In this document: in pieces, positions 23,915 to 40,520 of the stretch
Layout: each line of letters begins with the position of its first letter
Numbering within the stretch: the first letter of the stretch is position 1
Assembly: GCF_016808095.1 (NCBI RefSeq)
Contig: NC_068972.1
Coordinates: 22,622,289-22,686,288, forward strand
Source of the DNA: Vigna angularis
Taxonomy: Eukaryota > Streptophyta > Magnoliopsida > Fabales > Fabaceae
DNA: 64,000 nt
Direction of reading: 5' to 3'
Program-made: the position numbers and the translations under genes
Notes under the pieces: generated by a model
Database searches by the model: none
What the model saw: the letters and a program-made list of their open reading frames with translations, nothing else
What the model was told of the DNA's origin: nothing

Positions 23915-24014
23915 TGTTGGAAGTCCCACGTCGACTAGAGATAAGGCTTAAAATTATTTGTTAGGCTTAAAATATATAAGTGGGTGTGTTAGGCTTAAAA
24001 TTCACTTCTTAACA
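23915..24014 (+). repeat. TRIM right LTR (100 bp)
   Basis: Starts tgttggaagtcccacgtc and ends cttaaca. It is about 19 bp shorter than the left copy. Its middle is altered, with taggcttaaaa present more than once. Confidence 0.88.
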
Positions 24015-24019
24015 GGTTT

Positions 24020-25869
24020 TAAAATTATTTGTTATGAACCCTTCGTTTCCACTTTTTCTCTTCACTCTTGGTTTCTTTTATTTCTTTCTCTTTTTCTTTC
24101 TCTTCTTGATTTCTCTATTGGCTTCTCCCTCTCATTTTCTTCCTTCATTTGCAAGTTCTCATTGCAATGTTTAAAGAGGTTTTTTATCTTCGTTGTTCAG
24201 GTTTGTTGTCTTTATTTGTTTCATTTGTTCACCATTTAAAGAACTCTCATGCTTGAGTGTTTTTGCATAGTGAATCATTTAAGTATGTTTCTAGGCTTGC
24301 ATTCCCCTCTTCTGAACCCTAAAAATGATATAATGATATGTTTGATTTATTTTTTTGTGTACATTTATCATAAAAACATGAAAATCTATATTTTAGTACT
24401 AGTTCTCAATTTTTACCTATGTTACTTGTTTCTAATTCATCAGGTGGAATTAAATTTTGATTTAATTTTTTAGGTTGTTTAATATAACGTGGGCATTACT
24501 CAATGAAAATATATTTTTTTAATATCACAATAGGCTTTGGTTGTTTTTCAGAATTGAAGCTTATTCATTTACTTATTTAATTTTATAATTTTTTATTGTT
24601 TTGAGCTTCGATTTTAGAGACAACCAAAACCTAAAGTCGAAGTTTATGCATCGGTCTAGAACCGAAACCAAAACACTCTTTTTTTTAACCTTGTCTTGAT
24701 ATGTTTCGGTTTGGGAATTGAAGTACAATGTCAAAATAACAGGTGTCAAAACTTTTTGTTGCACTAGTGGGTTGTTCATTTAGCAACGTACCAATCTTGA
24801 GTTGGTGGTGAGTGAAACATATTTTGGACTCGGGTTTTCAATAAGAAATTATTATTAAATCATTATTTTTCGGAAAAGTGGTTCATGAATTTGTGTAAAT
24901 TCATAATAATTGAGATAATTCTTTGGGTAACTTCGTACTTGGAATGACAAAAATATTCATGTATGCAGGTATCTGTGGATAAAGTTTGCTACGGATAATA
25001 AGTAGATACTTCAAAGGGTATTCGCAGATAATGGGTAAGAGATAATTTAATCCCGACTTATAAACGGGTTAGGTGCAAATATCATATTATCCGTACCTGC
25101 AAGTATCTATTACCCATAAAATATTTAAATTAAAATTTAATGCATATTTTATTAGGTTAAATTTAATTAAAATTTTATTTATATTTTATTAGATTATTTA
25201 ATTAAAAGTAAATTTTAGTTATATTTAATTTAATTTGTATTATATTTTTTATTTTATTTAGATTTCTTTTTAAAAAATTATAATTTTTGTAAGTATCTAT
25301 GGATATTTGCATATTTTAAAATATTTACGAATATTTTTTAAACGAGTATCTGACTACTAGTGAAACCAATAACAGATTGGATTTTTTTGTTACAAGTCGA
25401 GTAACAAGTAGGAACTATTTATGCCTCATCCGACCTGTTGTCATCCTTACTCCATTTTTTATTCCTAAACATGAAAAGAATCCAAATTATTCTTGCTTGG
25501 AAAACATTTTTATCATATAATTTGGAAATTAAAATTTTATAATTTAAATTAGAAAAAAAATATAGTCTAAATTTTACAATTTAAAATACATGTTTAAATT
25601 CAAAATATATGATTTAGATTCAAAAAACTATTTTAGATTACACAATTTAAAAAAGAATGAATTACCTAGTCTGAAATATATCCTCGGATTATAGAATCAA
25701 AAATAGATTATAAATTATATATTTCATAATATATTTCAAAATTATATAATTTAATCAAAATTATTGTTGTAAAACTCCATAAAATAGTATTTTAGAAGTG
25801 ATGGTAGTCTAAAAATAATGAGACTCAGTTATTTTAATATTAAATGGTTTTATTATAAATAGTTTTGTT
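24020..25869. other. AT-rich intergenic region with old repeats
   Basis: No gene is supported. Around 24965-25125 a diverged repeat rich in gtatct, gataat and gggta words is seen. From about 25515 to 25750 a degenerate pattern of (t/a)aaatt(c/t)a and ataattta words recurs, similar to that at 32220-32340. Confidence 0.45.
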
Positions 25870-27585
25870 ATAAAGGAGTTTCATTATTTTAAAACGTATC
25901 ATTTCTCTATAAACCACTTTTTTAGAGTTCTCTGCCTTCTCTCTAAAGATTTTAGCTCATCGATCATTTGTTTGATGATCAGAAATCTCCTAGAAGATCA
26001 CGATGGAGTAATCTCCACATCTATCCAATCAATTTTTAGAATAGAGCAAGTAAGTTTTGACTTTTTTTTTTCTTTTCGTTCCTAATTTGAAATCATGAGA
26101 AGGGATTCTTCATCGCATGCATTTTAGTGTTTCTCTTCCTGATTCTCTTGTAGTTTGAGGTGTTAAGGACTCATTCCGTTTTCAATTCGGCATTTTGTAG
26201 GCGTTTCTAGAGTTCTTTGAACTCTAAGCAAGGGGTCGATGTTTTAGAACTCTGTTGATCGATATAAGGTAAGGGAAGTATTTGAAAGTTCTTAGGAGTA
26301 TGTTTTGGGTGGAAACTGGTTTAGAACTAAAGAGGGTGGTCAATGGTTAGTGTTTGAGTGGTTTTTAGTGCAAATTGGAGGTTTGGTTAGTGAAATTTTT
26401 ATGAAAGGGGTTGGGATTGAATTAGGGAGTTTAAGGTTTGTGTTTGAGTCATTTAGCACTTGTCTAGACCTTTAGTTTGCTGAAATTGGTGTAGGAAGTG
26501 ATAGAAGTGAGTTTAGGTAGTCTAGAATGGTCAATTTGGGTTTGGAGTGGTGAATTCAAGTTAGAGGTATGTTTTTATATATTTCTTAGCACCTAAGAGT
26601 ACTTAGGAATCATTTAAACTTGGGTAGAGGCTCACCAAATTCAAAATAGAAGAGTTTTAGAACCTGGTGCAGTGTTGGGTGCCCTCCAAACACCCTATAG
26701 GCACCTTTTTGCGAGAAGAACTCGCTCGAGCGCCCTTATTCCAAGGGTTTGGTGCTCGGGCGCCCTTTATTGGGGGCTAAGCACCCTCAGCCAACGTTTT
26801 GGATTTTTAGTTTTGGAAATTTCAAATTCAGGATTCTGAATATTAGTTTTGGACGTTTTTTAGGTCGTTTAAGAGGTTTTGGACCCTTCCGAAGTTGTTG
26901 GTGAGGGTTTCAAAGTTGTTTTCCTTTCCTAGTATGGGTATCAATTTGCTATGAAGAAAATTGTGTTTTTGTTTGATTTCTGATGACTTGTAAGGGTGTT
27001 TCTAATTCTTTAATGTATGATCAGTAGTTTCATGTATTGGTATATTATTTGAATGTGAAGTGATCTCAATGGTTTCAAAGGTATTGAAATGAGTTCCAAG
27101 GAAAAACTTCTTAAGTGTTGGTTCTAAGTATCATTAGTATGAATGCATGGAGCTCAGTCTTGGAAGTTATCCTGACACTCTAATGGTCTTTCATTCTCAA
27201 GTTGAGAAGATTGACACATGATGTGAGAATAGGAGGTCTTAGTCTTTGGTGCTTCCAGTATGATCGAAGGCGTGGTACAAACCAATTTTATGAGTGTGGT
27301 AGGATGAAACTCGTTGGCAAGAACTTTGCAAAGTAGTAGAAACCACCACAAGTGCACAACCTATCATAGCTTGACATTCATTCTAAATCCGGATAGTCCG
27401 TTCTAAGTCTTGTCATGTTTAGGATAATTTAATTTAATTGTTATATATGAATTATGTATGATGCGTGATATGTTGATGTAATTTATGGCTTGTTTTATAT
27501 CTAGCTTACCCTTGCTTGTGTGTTGTCTGTCTATGTGTTGTTTTCTCTTTTGCGATGATCACCTTAATGTTGTGAGCTTAGGGAG

Positions 27586-27739
27586 ACTTAAGAATTAAAC
27601 TGTAAAATAATTCTAGAGGGCTTGATTGATCCCTCTCATAATCTTCTATTTATAAGAATAAATTGATACAAGAGTACATGATAAATAGGGTAACCCTTGA
27701 CACAATATAATGATGATAAATAAGGTAAATAACCTAACA
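27586..27739 (-). repeat. Copia (-) 3' LTR
   Basis: On the minus strand it begins tgttaggttatttacc. The outer end is uncertain by a few bases because the canonical CA is not obvious. Confidence 0.8.
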
Positions 27740-28409
27740 CTCCCCCTAAAGCTGGAGTATACAAATTATATATACCAAGCTTGGAACAAATAAACTCAAT
27801 CCGAGAAGCGCTTAATGACTTGGTCAATACATCTGCGAGTTGATCATTTGACCCAATAAACTCCATACATATTTCTTTAGTCAAAAACTTCTCACGAATA
27901 AAATGACAATCAATTTCTATATGTTTAGTCCTCTCGTGAAGCACTGGATTTGATGCAATGTGGAGAGCAATTTGATTGTCGCAATACATCTTCATAGTAT
28001 GGATGTCACAGAATTTAAGCTCTTGAAGGAATTGTTTCACCCATATAAGTTCACATGTTAGTGACACCATTGTCTTATACTCGGCTTCAGCGGTTGATCG
28101 AGTTAATACATTTTGTTTCTTAATTTTCCATGAAATAATGTTTTCTCTTAGAAAAACACAATATCCTGTAGTAGACCATCTATCAATAGGCGAACCTGCT
28201 CAATTTGCACCACAATACCCAAAGACCTAAATGCTTCCTTTATTTTCATATAACAATCCTTGCCCGAGAGCCTTTTTGACATACCTTAGAATGCGAATGA
28301 GAGCATTCCAATGGTCAACACATGGAGCCTGCATGAACTGACTAACCACTCCAACTACAAAGGATAAATCTGGCCTTATAACAGTGAGAAAAATCAGTTT
28401 TCCAACCAA
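27636..28409 (-). pseudogene. Copia RNase H and RT tail, broken
   Basis: 28227-28409 encodes the RT-RNase H connection (LIFLTVIRPDLSF, HWNALIRILRYVK). 27636-28070 encodes RNase H (YCDNQIALHIASNPVLHERT, KHIEIDCHFIREK, QLADVLTKSL). They are in separate frames with stops between them. The last residues run into the 3' LTR. Confidence 0.85.
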
Positions 28410-28597
28410 CCTCCTATACCTCTCTGGATCGGAGAATAATTCACCTTCTTCTGTCCTTAATTTCTAGTTTGAGTCTGTGGAACTATTTACCGGTCTACAA
28501 TCAATCATATATGTTTCTTGTAATATATCAAGAGCATACTTCCTTTGGGAGATTATAAGTCCATATTTTGAAAATGTCTACACAAGTACTCTTTCAG

Positions 28598-29263
28598 TTA
28601 AGATATTCCAACAACATCATTTCCTGTAATGATAATATCATCAACATATACTACTAAGTAAATACATTTCCAAAGAGAAGAATGACAGTAAAAAATCGAA
28701 TGGTCTGCTTCACTACGTTTTAGCCCAATTTTTTTAAGAATGGAGCTAAACTTTCCAAACCAAGCACGTGGTAATTGCTTAAGGCCATATAAAGATCGAT
28801 GTAGTTTGCATACCATACTAGACTCCCCTTGAGCAACAAACCCAGGAGGTTGCTCCATATAAACTTCTTCTTCAAGATCATCATATAGTAAGACGTTCGA
28901 TATCCGATTGATGAAATGGCCAGTGACGAATGACTACCATGGCAAAGAAGAGGCGAATAGTAGTAATCTCGGCTACAGGAAAGAAAGTGTCACAATAATC
29001 ATCATAAACCTGAGTGTAACCTTTTGCAACAAGTCGAGCTTTAAGCGATCAATTTCACCATCAAGGCCGACTTTTACTACATACACCCATCGGCAACCAA
29101 CCGCCTTTTTGCCCGGGGAAAGAGGCACTGACTCCCAAGTATTATTGTGGTCAAGAGCCTGCATTTCTGCAATCATAACTAAGAAAATTATAAAGGTGAT
29201 GAAGGTTTCGAGTGGAACAAGTACCTTTTTTATGGGCAATAGGTCATCCTGAATCATTTTCAC
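28598..29263 (-). pseudogene. Copia reverse transcriptase, broken
   Basis: 28973-29263 holds the RT N-terminus (GCRWVYVVK) with a frameshift. 28598-28858 holds the core (KLHRSLYGLKQLPRAWF) and an intact YVDD catalytic motif (VVYVDDIIITGND). The two parts are not in one frame. Confidence 0.87.
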
Positions 29264-30376
29264 CAGGAGGCATAGGAGGTGACGAGAGAAGAATCTAAAG
29301 TAGGAGATTCACTATTGTCTTGGGGAGTCGGACTGTCCATTGGGACCATCTGTAGGATGATCTCAGTAAGTGGAGAAACGAGTGCAGGATGATTGTGATC
29401 AAGACTTGGAATGACAGAGATAGTGAAGTTATTTGACTCAACAACTAGAATAGGAAGGACCTGTTGGAGGATAGAAACATCCTGAATAGATGGAGAGAAG
29501 TAAGGAGTCTGTTCAAAGAATGTGACATTGATAGATATGTCATACTTCTTAGTTTCAGGAGAGTAACACCGATATCTTTTTGAAGTCGAGAATAGCCTAA
29601 GAAGACACATTTGAAAGCGCAAGCGGAGAGTTTGTCTAGACTTGGAGACACGTCATAAACAAAACATACACAGCCAAACACTCGGGGAGATGTATGAAAG
29701 AGAGGATCACTAGGAAACCAAATGGAGAAAGGGACTTTATTATCAAGATAGGAGGAGGGCATCCTATTAATAAGACAACATGCAGTTAAGATGGCATCCC
29801 CCAGTGATGGACATGAATATAGGCACTAAGCAAAAGGGTACGAGCAGTTTCAACCAAGTGTCTATTTTTTCGTTCTACTATACCATTTTGATATGGTGTA
29901 TGAGGACAAGTAAACTAATGTAAGATAAAATGGGAACTCAAGATAGTAGAAAAGGAGGATGAGGAATACTCTTTTGCCTTATCACTTCTTAGTATTTTGA
30001 TTACTTGACCAAATTGATTCTTGATTTCGTTAAAAAAGGATGTAAAGATAGTTAATAATTCAGAAAAAAATTTCATAAGATAAACCCAAGTACATCTTGA
30101 ATATTCATCAATGAAGGTAAGAAAATATCTAAAACCAAAAAAGGAGATACGACTAGGTCCCCATATATCAGAATGGATGATGGAGAAACTAGAATTACAT
30201 ATTGATTGAAACCTTTTAGGAAAGGAAGATCTAACATGTTTTCCTATTTGACATGACTCACATTCTAAGGTCTGGAGACCACTAAGTTCAAGACACATCT
30301 TTTTCAATTTGGACAAATGAGGATGAGCAAGTCGATCATGCAACACTTTAGGATTAGGAGCAGCAACATAGGACAC
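29260..30376 (-). pseudogene. Copia integrase, broken
   Basis: 29915-30376 holds the pre-integrase and core regions (HDRLAHPHLSKLKKM, CESCQIGKHVRSSF, IIHSDIWGPS, FLTFIDEYSRCTWVYLM, ILRSDKAKEY). 29445-29762 holds the C-terminal part (GCVCFVYDVSP, KCVFLGYS). A further piece lies at 29260-29622. Several shifts separate them. Confidence 0.87.
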
Positions 30377-30899
30377 CCTTAGACGAGATCCAAAATGGTA
30401 TAATCTGCCAACTTCATATCCTTCTCCAATCTATCTCTCCGAACCACGCTCCTGTATAACAAAAGATTTGTGATCAAAGGTTATTGAACAATTTAAAATT
30501 TTGGTCAACTGACTCAAGGAATTAAATTAAAAAGACAATTAGGGAAAAAAATGACAGAGTTGAGATTGAGGAAGGAGGACAAGGAAACATGACCGACTCC
30601 TTTGGAGAAAGATTTAGATCTATTTGCAAGGGTTATGAAATAAGGATTTCTCGAAAAGAAATAGATGGAAACAAAGAGGTATTACCATAAATGTGATCAG
30701 AAGCATCTGAGTCAACTACCCATGAATTTTGACCTTCCATGGATTGAGAAATGTAGGTTGTTGATGTACTGGGAGATTGATTTGGTTGTGCCAAGCTGTT
30801 AGACTTTAACCTTAGATACTCTTAGTATTCATCCTCAGTAAACTTAGAAGCGGAAGTTTCAGTCTTCGAAGTGGAAATTTCAGTCTTTGAAATATTGAC

Positions 30900-31476
30900 G
30901 GTTTTGAAAGGGAAACCATGTAAACAGTATCAATTCTCTTGAGTGTGACTCATCCTTTTACAGTATGTGCATTGAAGATGTCCCCGACCTCCTCGTCCTC
31001 CTCCTCTAGTGCCATGTCCTCCCCTTCCTCGTGTGGCAACCATAACAAATGGTTCCACTAGGTCATGTGCTTCCTGAGTTTGAGATATTGAGGACACGCA
31101 GAAGGCGAGTGGTCAATGTTTTCGTGGAGGAGACCTCATGATTGGTCAAAAATTGATCTCTAAGATGATCAAAATCGGGATGTGGGGCACGAAGGATCAA
31201 CACCATGTAAAATTTGTCTAGTTTCTTTTTTATATCCTCTAATGGGTTCGCTTCCAGAAACATCCTAAGTTCTTCAACAACAGAATGGGCTTCAACCATG
31301 AAGGACACCATATCATGGTCTGCCATTTTAAGAGATGCAAGCTTGTTCGTAGTGTCATAGAGACGTCGAATATCATTGGCATAAATGCTTTGAGTTTTCT
31401 TCCAAAAGGAGTGACAAGTTTTGAAAGCCCTTAGAGATAAAGTTTGGGTTTCACTGATTGCCGCAACAAGGCACAC
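30900..31476 (-). pseudogene. Copia gag with zinc-knuckle remnant
   Basis: 31063-31476 encodes a UBN2-like gag segment (LRAFKTCHSFWKKTQSIY, LYDTTNKLASLKM). Downstream on the minus strand, an RG-rich stretch leads to a CxxC zinc-knuckle remnant (QCTYCKRMSH) near 30950-30985. Frames are interrupted. Confidence 0.75.
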
Positions 31477-31907
31477 AACTAGAAATATGCCTGTTTCTAT
31501 TGATCAGCTTTTTCATCAAGCACATGACTTCCATCTCGCTCAAGGTGGTCATAATGCCCTTGGCCAAGGAACCACATTTCAACGGCAGTAGATGATGGAT
31601 GGATAATTTTTTCCATTTAGCTTCTCAGAGGTAATTGATGGACTTCTGAAGAAGGAAAGAATACTGTCAGACGCCATCTCTGAAGAAGACGAATCACACC
31701 AGCGTGGAACAAGAAAACCCTAAGGGTTTAGTCGGACAAAACTATGATGGCGACCGACGACTGGCAACGGTGGACAGCGGCCAATGGCGTACGACGGCGG
31801 CTAGCAACGGTGGACAGCGGCGGAGGGTAACGGATGGCACCGGATGGTGACGCCAGACATATGCTACGAGACAGAAACCAAAGCGGGATCGACCCGCTCT
31901 AATACCA

Positions 31908-32060
31908 ACTTGAAAATTAAACTCTAAAATAATTCTAGAGGGCTTGATTGATCCTTTCATAATGTTCTATTTATAGGAATAAATTGATACAAGAGTACAT
32001 GATAAATAGGGTAACCCTTGACACAATATAATGATGATAAATAAAGTAAATATCCTAACA
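31908..32060 (-). repeat. Copia (-) 5' LTR
   Basis: On the minus strand it begins tgttaggatatttac and runs to the PBS. It differs from the 3' copy at only a handful of sites, so the insertion is not very old although the coding region is damaged. Confidence 0.8.
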
Positions 32061-32439
32061 AGGAGATAGACTTTTTAGTTGTTACAACAAAAGATGAGGG
32101 TGAAGCATATGGAAAGTCAGATGATTCTACAAGTGTAGATCTTATCTTTTTTGTAGGTTTGTTTTCATTCTATCATCATATATGTAATATTTTATCTAAT
32201 TAGTTTTATACTATTAAATGGAATGTTACAATTTTTAAAACTAAATATATTATACAATTCAAAAAGTGTATTCTAAATTATATAATCTAAAAAAATTAAA
32301 ATATATTATAAATTACCTAATCTAAAAAATCTAAAATTAGGTATTGACCTTAAACCTTGTTGACTAATTCCAAATTCAATCCAAACCGATTCATCTCAAC
32401 CTTTAGTTTTGTCTTACTATTCTTAACTTTTAGTCACGA

Positions 32440-32620
32440 GTCAAATGGACTTAACATTATGCTCAGATTGACTCAATTCAATCTTTGATCTAGGTCAACT
32501 CGACTCAACCTTTAATCTAAGTCTATTCGACTCGATCTTCGATCTAAATTCACTCAACTCGATTTAAAGTGTAAACTAACTTGATTCGATCTTCAATCCA
32601 GAATAACTTATCCCAACCTT
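32440..32620. repeat. Degenerate minisatellite, about 32-bp period
   Basis: Phrases of the type gactcgatcttcgatctaa or gactcaacctttaatctaa recur about five times with similar spacing. Copies differ at many sites. No ORF is present. Confidence 0.5.
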
Positions 32621-34300
32621 ATGCTTGGGTCATCCGTCTTATTTTTTATTGGAACCAACTTATCTCAAGATTAGGCACCCTTCAATTGGACCAACTAGTC
32701 TGAATCTATTACCCAAAACAACTCTAGACCTTTAGCAAGAGAACCAGCCTTGGCCTTTGACCTTTAGCAAAGGATACTCACACCATCATTTTACCTTACA
32801 CCTAATAGACACTTGTTACTAGGCATTTTATATTTTTTTATAACAATAGAAAAAAGAAAAAAACATATGGAGAGAAACTAAGAGAACCAGAATTGAAGGA
32901 AACTGTCTTTATGTGTGCTATAGAGAGATGTTCTGCATGTTGGAGTCGATCATTGTGTCCTCGTCACCGTTGGTGTGTTGTGGTGATTGTGCTCGTCACC
33001 CTTTCTCTACTATCATATAGGACGCGGTGGTCTTTCTTTTTTTGTCAGTGTGAAAAGATTGACGAACAACCGTTGTTGACGTGGCACGAAACATATTTTC
33101 TGTACATTGTTCAATTAATGGTTTGAAAGTCGAACTGATTTTTGGACTGTTGTGGTGTAACTGGAGCTATGTCAGTTAACCGTGACATGTGGGGTGATTT
33201 TATGACGACTTCGGTCTCTTTTGCCCTCTCGTCTCTCTAATTTTCACATCTAATAATTTCGCATTTTCATTACGTTTGAATTAGTTCATACACAGTACAA
33301 ATAGCTGAGATGCGGAGACAAAGACATTTATATTCTATCATGCGTTAATGAGGATATTTGTCTGAGAATGCTGCTACTTTTATTATGTATATTTTTGTTC
33401 TTAATTTGGTAAATTTAAACAGTATTGAATTGTCAAGGTCCAATTGGTTATATTAAGATCATTTTTTTTCTAGATGTTTGGACTCTTTTAATATTTGTAT
33501 TGATGCTCGCCAGTGTTCAGGAAGAAACAAGTGTTCCAGGAAAAAACCCAAGCGAATTTTGTGTTCTAAAGTTGTTCAATCAATGAAGTGTTATGATTTT
33601 TCTTGTTCTAAATTTGTTCAATTATTGAGGTTATCATCTTGCGGTACCTTCGTACGTAGGTCACACTTTTTCCTCAGTTTTTCTCTTATATTTTATATCC
33701 ACTTTCCTAATGTTCCTCAAACAACACAATCAGTTAGGTTAGGGTGTTTGAGAGGATTTGCCACCTAAACTAGAAGAAAAGGTCATACAAAAGCAATCAT
33801 CTTTGTCAGCATCTAGTATTTGAAATAATAATTTATTCTTTGAAAATTGATGTGTTTGACACAGCTATTGCTATTTGGCCACAATTGCAACCTAGGTGAC
33901 AAATCTGTCAAACACCACAACGACCTTCAAGTTGTTCAGGAAAAATCAGTAGTAGTAAAGTGAATTTAAAATGAAAGAAATGCACTTACGAAACTATGTA
34001 ACCTATAGAGCACAACAATAACATCCCAATACTTACTTGACCAACTTAAGAACTAAAAGAACTATTTTTTTTTTTCTTTAAACACTAGCGAGCATCAAAC
34101 CAAAACTAAAAACAATAAGCATTAACCCAAACATTTAGAAAAGAAAAAAGGAAAAAAAAATCCTCTTCCAAACAACAATAGGACCTTAACAACTCAATAA
34201 CTGCTTGAATTTACCAAAATAAGAACAAGATCAGAAATAAACTAGCAACATCTGAACATACTTTCTCAAACAAACATCATCATCAGCATTGTATAGAGCA
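32621..34300. other. Intergenic region with a large imperfect inverted repeat
   Basis: No gene is supported. Ends near 33470-33520 and 34081-34139 are imperfect inverse copies (tgatgctcgccagtgtt versus aacactagcgagcatca; tagatgtttgg versus ccaaacattta). A MITE-like element is possible. The right edge passes into the likely 3' flank of the ABP1 gene. Confidence 0.4.
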
Positions 34301-34745
34301 TACTGCTCGATTATAATGACTAGTCAGTATTTAAGGGGAAGGTCGATGAAAACTTTCTTTTTATAACTTAGCAAGTTTTCCTTCATCTCTGTTAACGTTC
34401 ATGATTTTAAAGCGGAGATAGGATGCAGCTTAAAAGTTTGACGTTGTTAATAGCACTCTAGAACGATTGTTGGATCCACACTTAGATTCTGTATCCAACA
34501 TTATGCATAAGAGCTGTATGAGTACCAAAAATTGCTATCGCAGCCATCCATACTCGCATAATCATCTGGACCAAATTGTGGCAATCTTTCAGAAAAGGCT
34601 TACATGATCCGGTCTTTGTGAATGAAATGGTAATACAAGACTAAACAAAATAAAATTTTCTTCAAATAACTTTGAATTTCTTGCTAAGAAAACACTCAGT
34701 GATGGAAAATCTCCAGTAATAAAATGTGCAAACCTTGGCTACCAA

Positions 34746-38713
<3,968 letters not shown>

Positions 38714-38829
38714 CTTCTAACAAATCCTGGTGATGACGACGTGCACACACCACAAATTGCAGAGAAACACACTGTCTTACAACCATTTAATCACCTGATG
38801 TTTTGTTGTCGAGGCTCCACCGCCAAATA

Positions 38830-39590
38830 TTGCTTTGTTTGGATGTGAAATATAAAACAGGAAAAGTAAACATAAAAAAAATATTATTTTAATATGATTT
38901 AAGATAGGTTTAAATATTTTTTTAAGTTTTTTTTTACTTTGTTCTGTTTTAGTGTTTACTATGGTTTAATTTTTATAATTTATGTTTAATTTAGTCATTT
39001 ATGACGTAGTCTAAATGGTTAATTATGTAGATTATATATTAGCAGTGTTTAAATAAATTGTATGATTTTTACACACATGATTGGTCTAATACAATGTGGA
39101 TTGGATTTAATTTAATTAATCAATTTTATTAGAAAGTCGTGAAAATCGTGTGGAGGTCATCATCTTTTTGGTTTTTTTGGTAATGGTTCACTAAAATTCT
39201 AAGGGATTCATCATCACTGAAATTCTTAATCTACGTGTTTTGCATTTTTTGGTTTTGCATATTTGTGCATGGACAGTGGTGGTGATTTAGGGCTTTGATT
39301 TGTGTTTTGCGATTTGGGTGGCACGTTAGATGGCCAACGATTTTGGTTTGTGTCTCGCAATGGTGGTGGAAGAGATTTCTGATGAACGTTTGGCAAGTGT
39401 ACCAATCGTTATTGTAGTAACAAAATATCGTTCTTTGGGATTGAATGAGTTGAGTACTAGATTACTAATTCACGTAATTTTGAGCAACAAAAATATCAAG
39501 TTAAATGATGAACATAAACAAGTGATTGGAATTCAAATAATATAAACAATGTTAGAGAATTGATTTCATACATTTTCATATAAATTCCTG
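38830..39590. other. Intergenic region upstream of ABP1, no gene seen
   Basis: The ABP1 promoter should lie at its left edge. No clear TATA box was found. The frame at 39330-39545 resembles no known family and lacks gene context. Confidence 0.45.
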
Positions 39591-40520
39591 CCATTTTCAA
39601 TTGATGTGTGAATTATAATTATCCACTTGAGTTTATTAAGAGCTTGTTTACCCCTAATTCCTTAGATAGATAAACTTATCTATTGAATTCGAACCCCCAA
39701 TCCCTTAGGTCAGTTACAAAATTCAATAAAATCATGAAGAACAATATTATCTCAATTGCAAACTAATTAGTTATGCCCAATTTCCCAATTGTGACAACAT
39801 CTAATCTGTTCTATTTATAATCGCAAACAATCCCCAATTTCCCAATTATGAAACTGTTCATAGAATAGACATTAGAACATAAATAGAACAGTGAGACAAT
39901 TAAAATTAACAAAACATCAACTACATCAATCCTCTAACAAAAGGGAATTTAGTTCTGCATAATGTAAAATTCAAAAGCAAACCAAAAGAAGAAGAAGTGT
40001 TGAAGCCGTGGCGTGAAGGTTCCTCTCTTCCTGGTACATTTCTCCTCTTTCTTTTTTTTTTTCAATTCTATATCTCTCCCCTATTTAATCCCCCTCATTC
40101 CTCTTTTTAAGAGGGTGGTTACTCTCTCTAAGTAACTGTCCTTAATTTCTAATTAATTTAAATCTCTTTAAATTCACGTCATAAAAGAGGTTAGTAACTA
40201 CTCTGAACAAATTCCACAGCTCATGGAAAAATCCACAATCTTCTTGTGCTCTTCTCTGGTTTCAATTATGCACTTCCTGACGTAAATCCACAACATTCTG
40301 CACTTCCTGACATAAATCCACATGTTGTGGTAAAAACCACAACTCACTTGTGGAACTCTCTGTTTTGCATCTGCATTTTGGAGCAAAATCCACGGGTCGT
40401 GGAACTGTCCACAGCTCGGTTGTGGAACTCTCTAGTTTCATCTCTTCATCTTAGACATCAATTCTTCCCAAATTGTGATTTTGGCACTTAGAATCACCAA
40501 TCTAAAATAAAAACACAAAA
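39590..40520. mobile_element. LTR-retroelement-like non-coding remnant
   Basis: Around 40210-40440 the inverse words ccacaac/gttgtgg and acttgtggaactctct recur, with two copies of cttcctgac(a/g)taaatccac. This motif-pair style resembles leader/LTR sequence of legume Ty3-like elements. No LTR ends, PBS or ORF were found. Confidence 0.35.

Larger units (their letters stand above)
23663..24014 (+). mobile_element. Complete TRIM retrotransposon (352 bp) with 5-bp TSD
   Basis: Direct terminal repeats 23663-23781 and 23915-24014 both start tgttg and end ttcttaaca. The primer-binding site tggtatcagagcc (complementary to initiator tRNA-Met) starts at 23782, directly after the left repeat. A purine-rich tract gtgtgagtagggtg precedes the right repeat. 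The whole is flanked by the perfect 5-bp duplication ggttt at 23658-23662 and 24015-24019. No coding sequence is present, as expected for terminal-repeat retrotransposons in miniature, which move with enzymes from autonomous elements. Confidence 0.92.
27586..32060 (-). mobile_element. Ty1/copia retrotransposon, minus strand, decayed but nearly full length
   Basis: LTRs at 27586-27739 (3') and 31908-32060 (5') are about 154 bp each and nearly identical. A Met-tRNA-type PBS (tggtattagagc on the minus strand, 31896-31907) directly follows the 5' LTR. A purine tract (tttagggggag, minus) precedes the 3' LTR. Flanks gggag (27581-27585) and aggag (32061-32065) are an imperfect duplication. Gag, zinc knuckle, integrase, RT and RNase H remains follow in copia order, broken by stops and shifts. 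Confidence 0.88.
25870..32250. mobile_element. Older LTR-type retroelement remnant, split by a copia insertion
   Basis: Non-coding sequence at about 25870-27585 resumes at 32061. Left text ending gtgagcttagggag continues as (a)ggagatagactttttag after the inserted copia element. The left part holds the palindrome cgctcgagcg (26723-26732) and repeated gcgccc and caccct words, a type seen in LTR or leader sequence of legume Ty3-like elements. No ORF, PBS or outer LTR ends were found, so limits are approximate. Confidence 0.4.

Noticed and set aside
32893..33768. Two plus-strand ORFs (77 and 96 codons) as small genes
   Set aside because: Cysteine-rich runs look like chance frames; no splice context, promoter or family resemblance was found.
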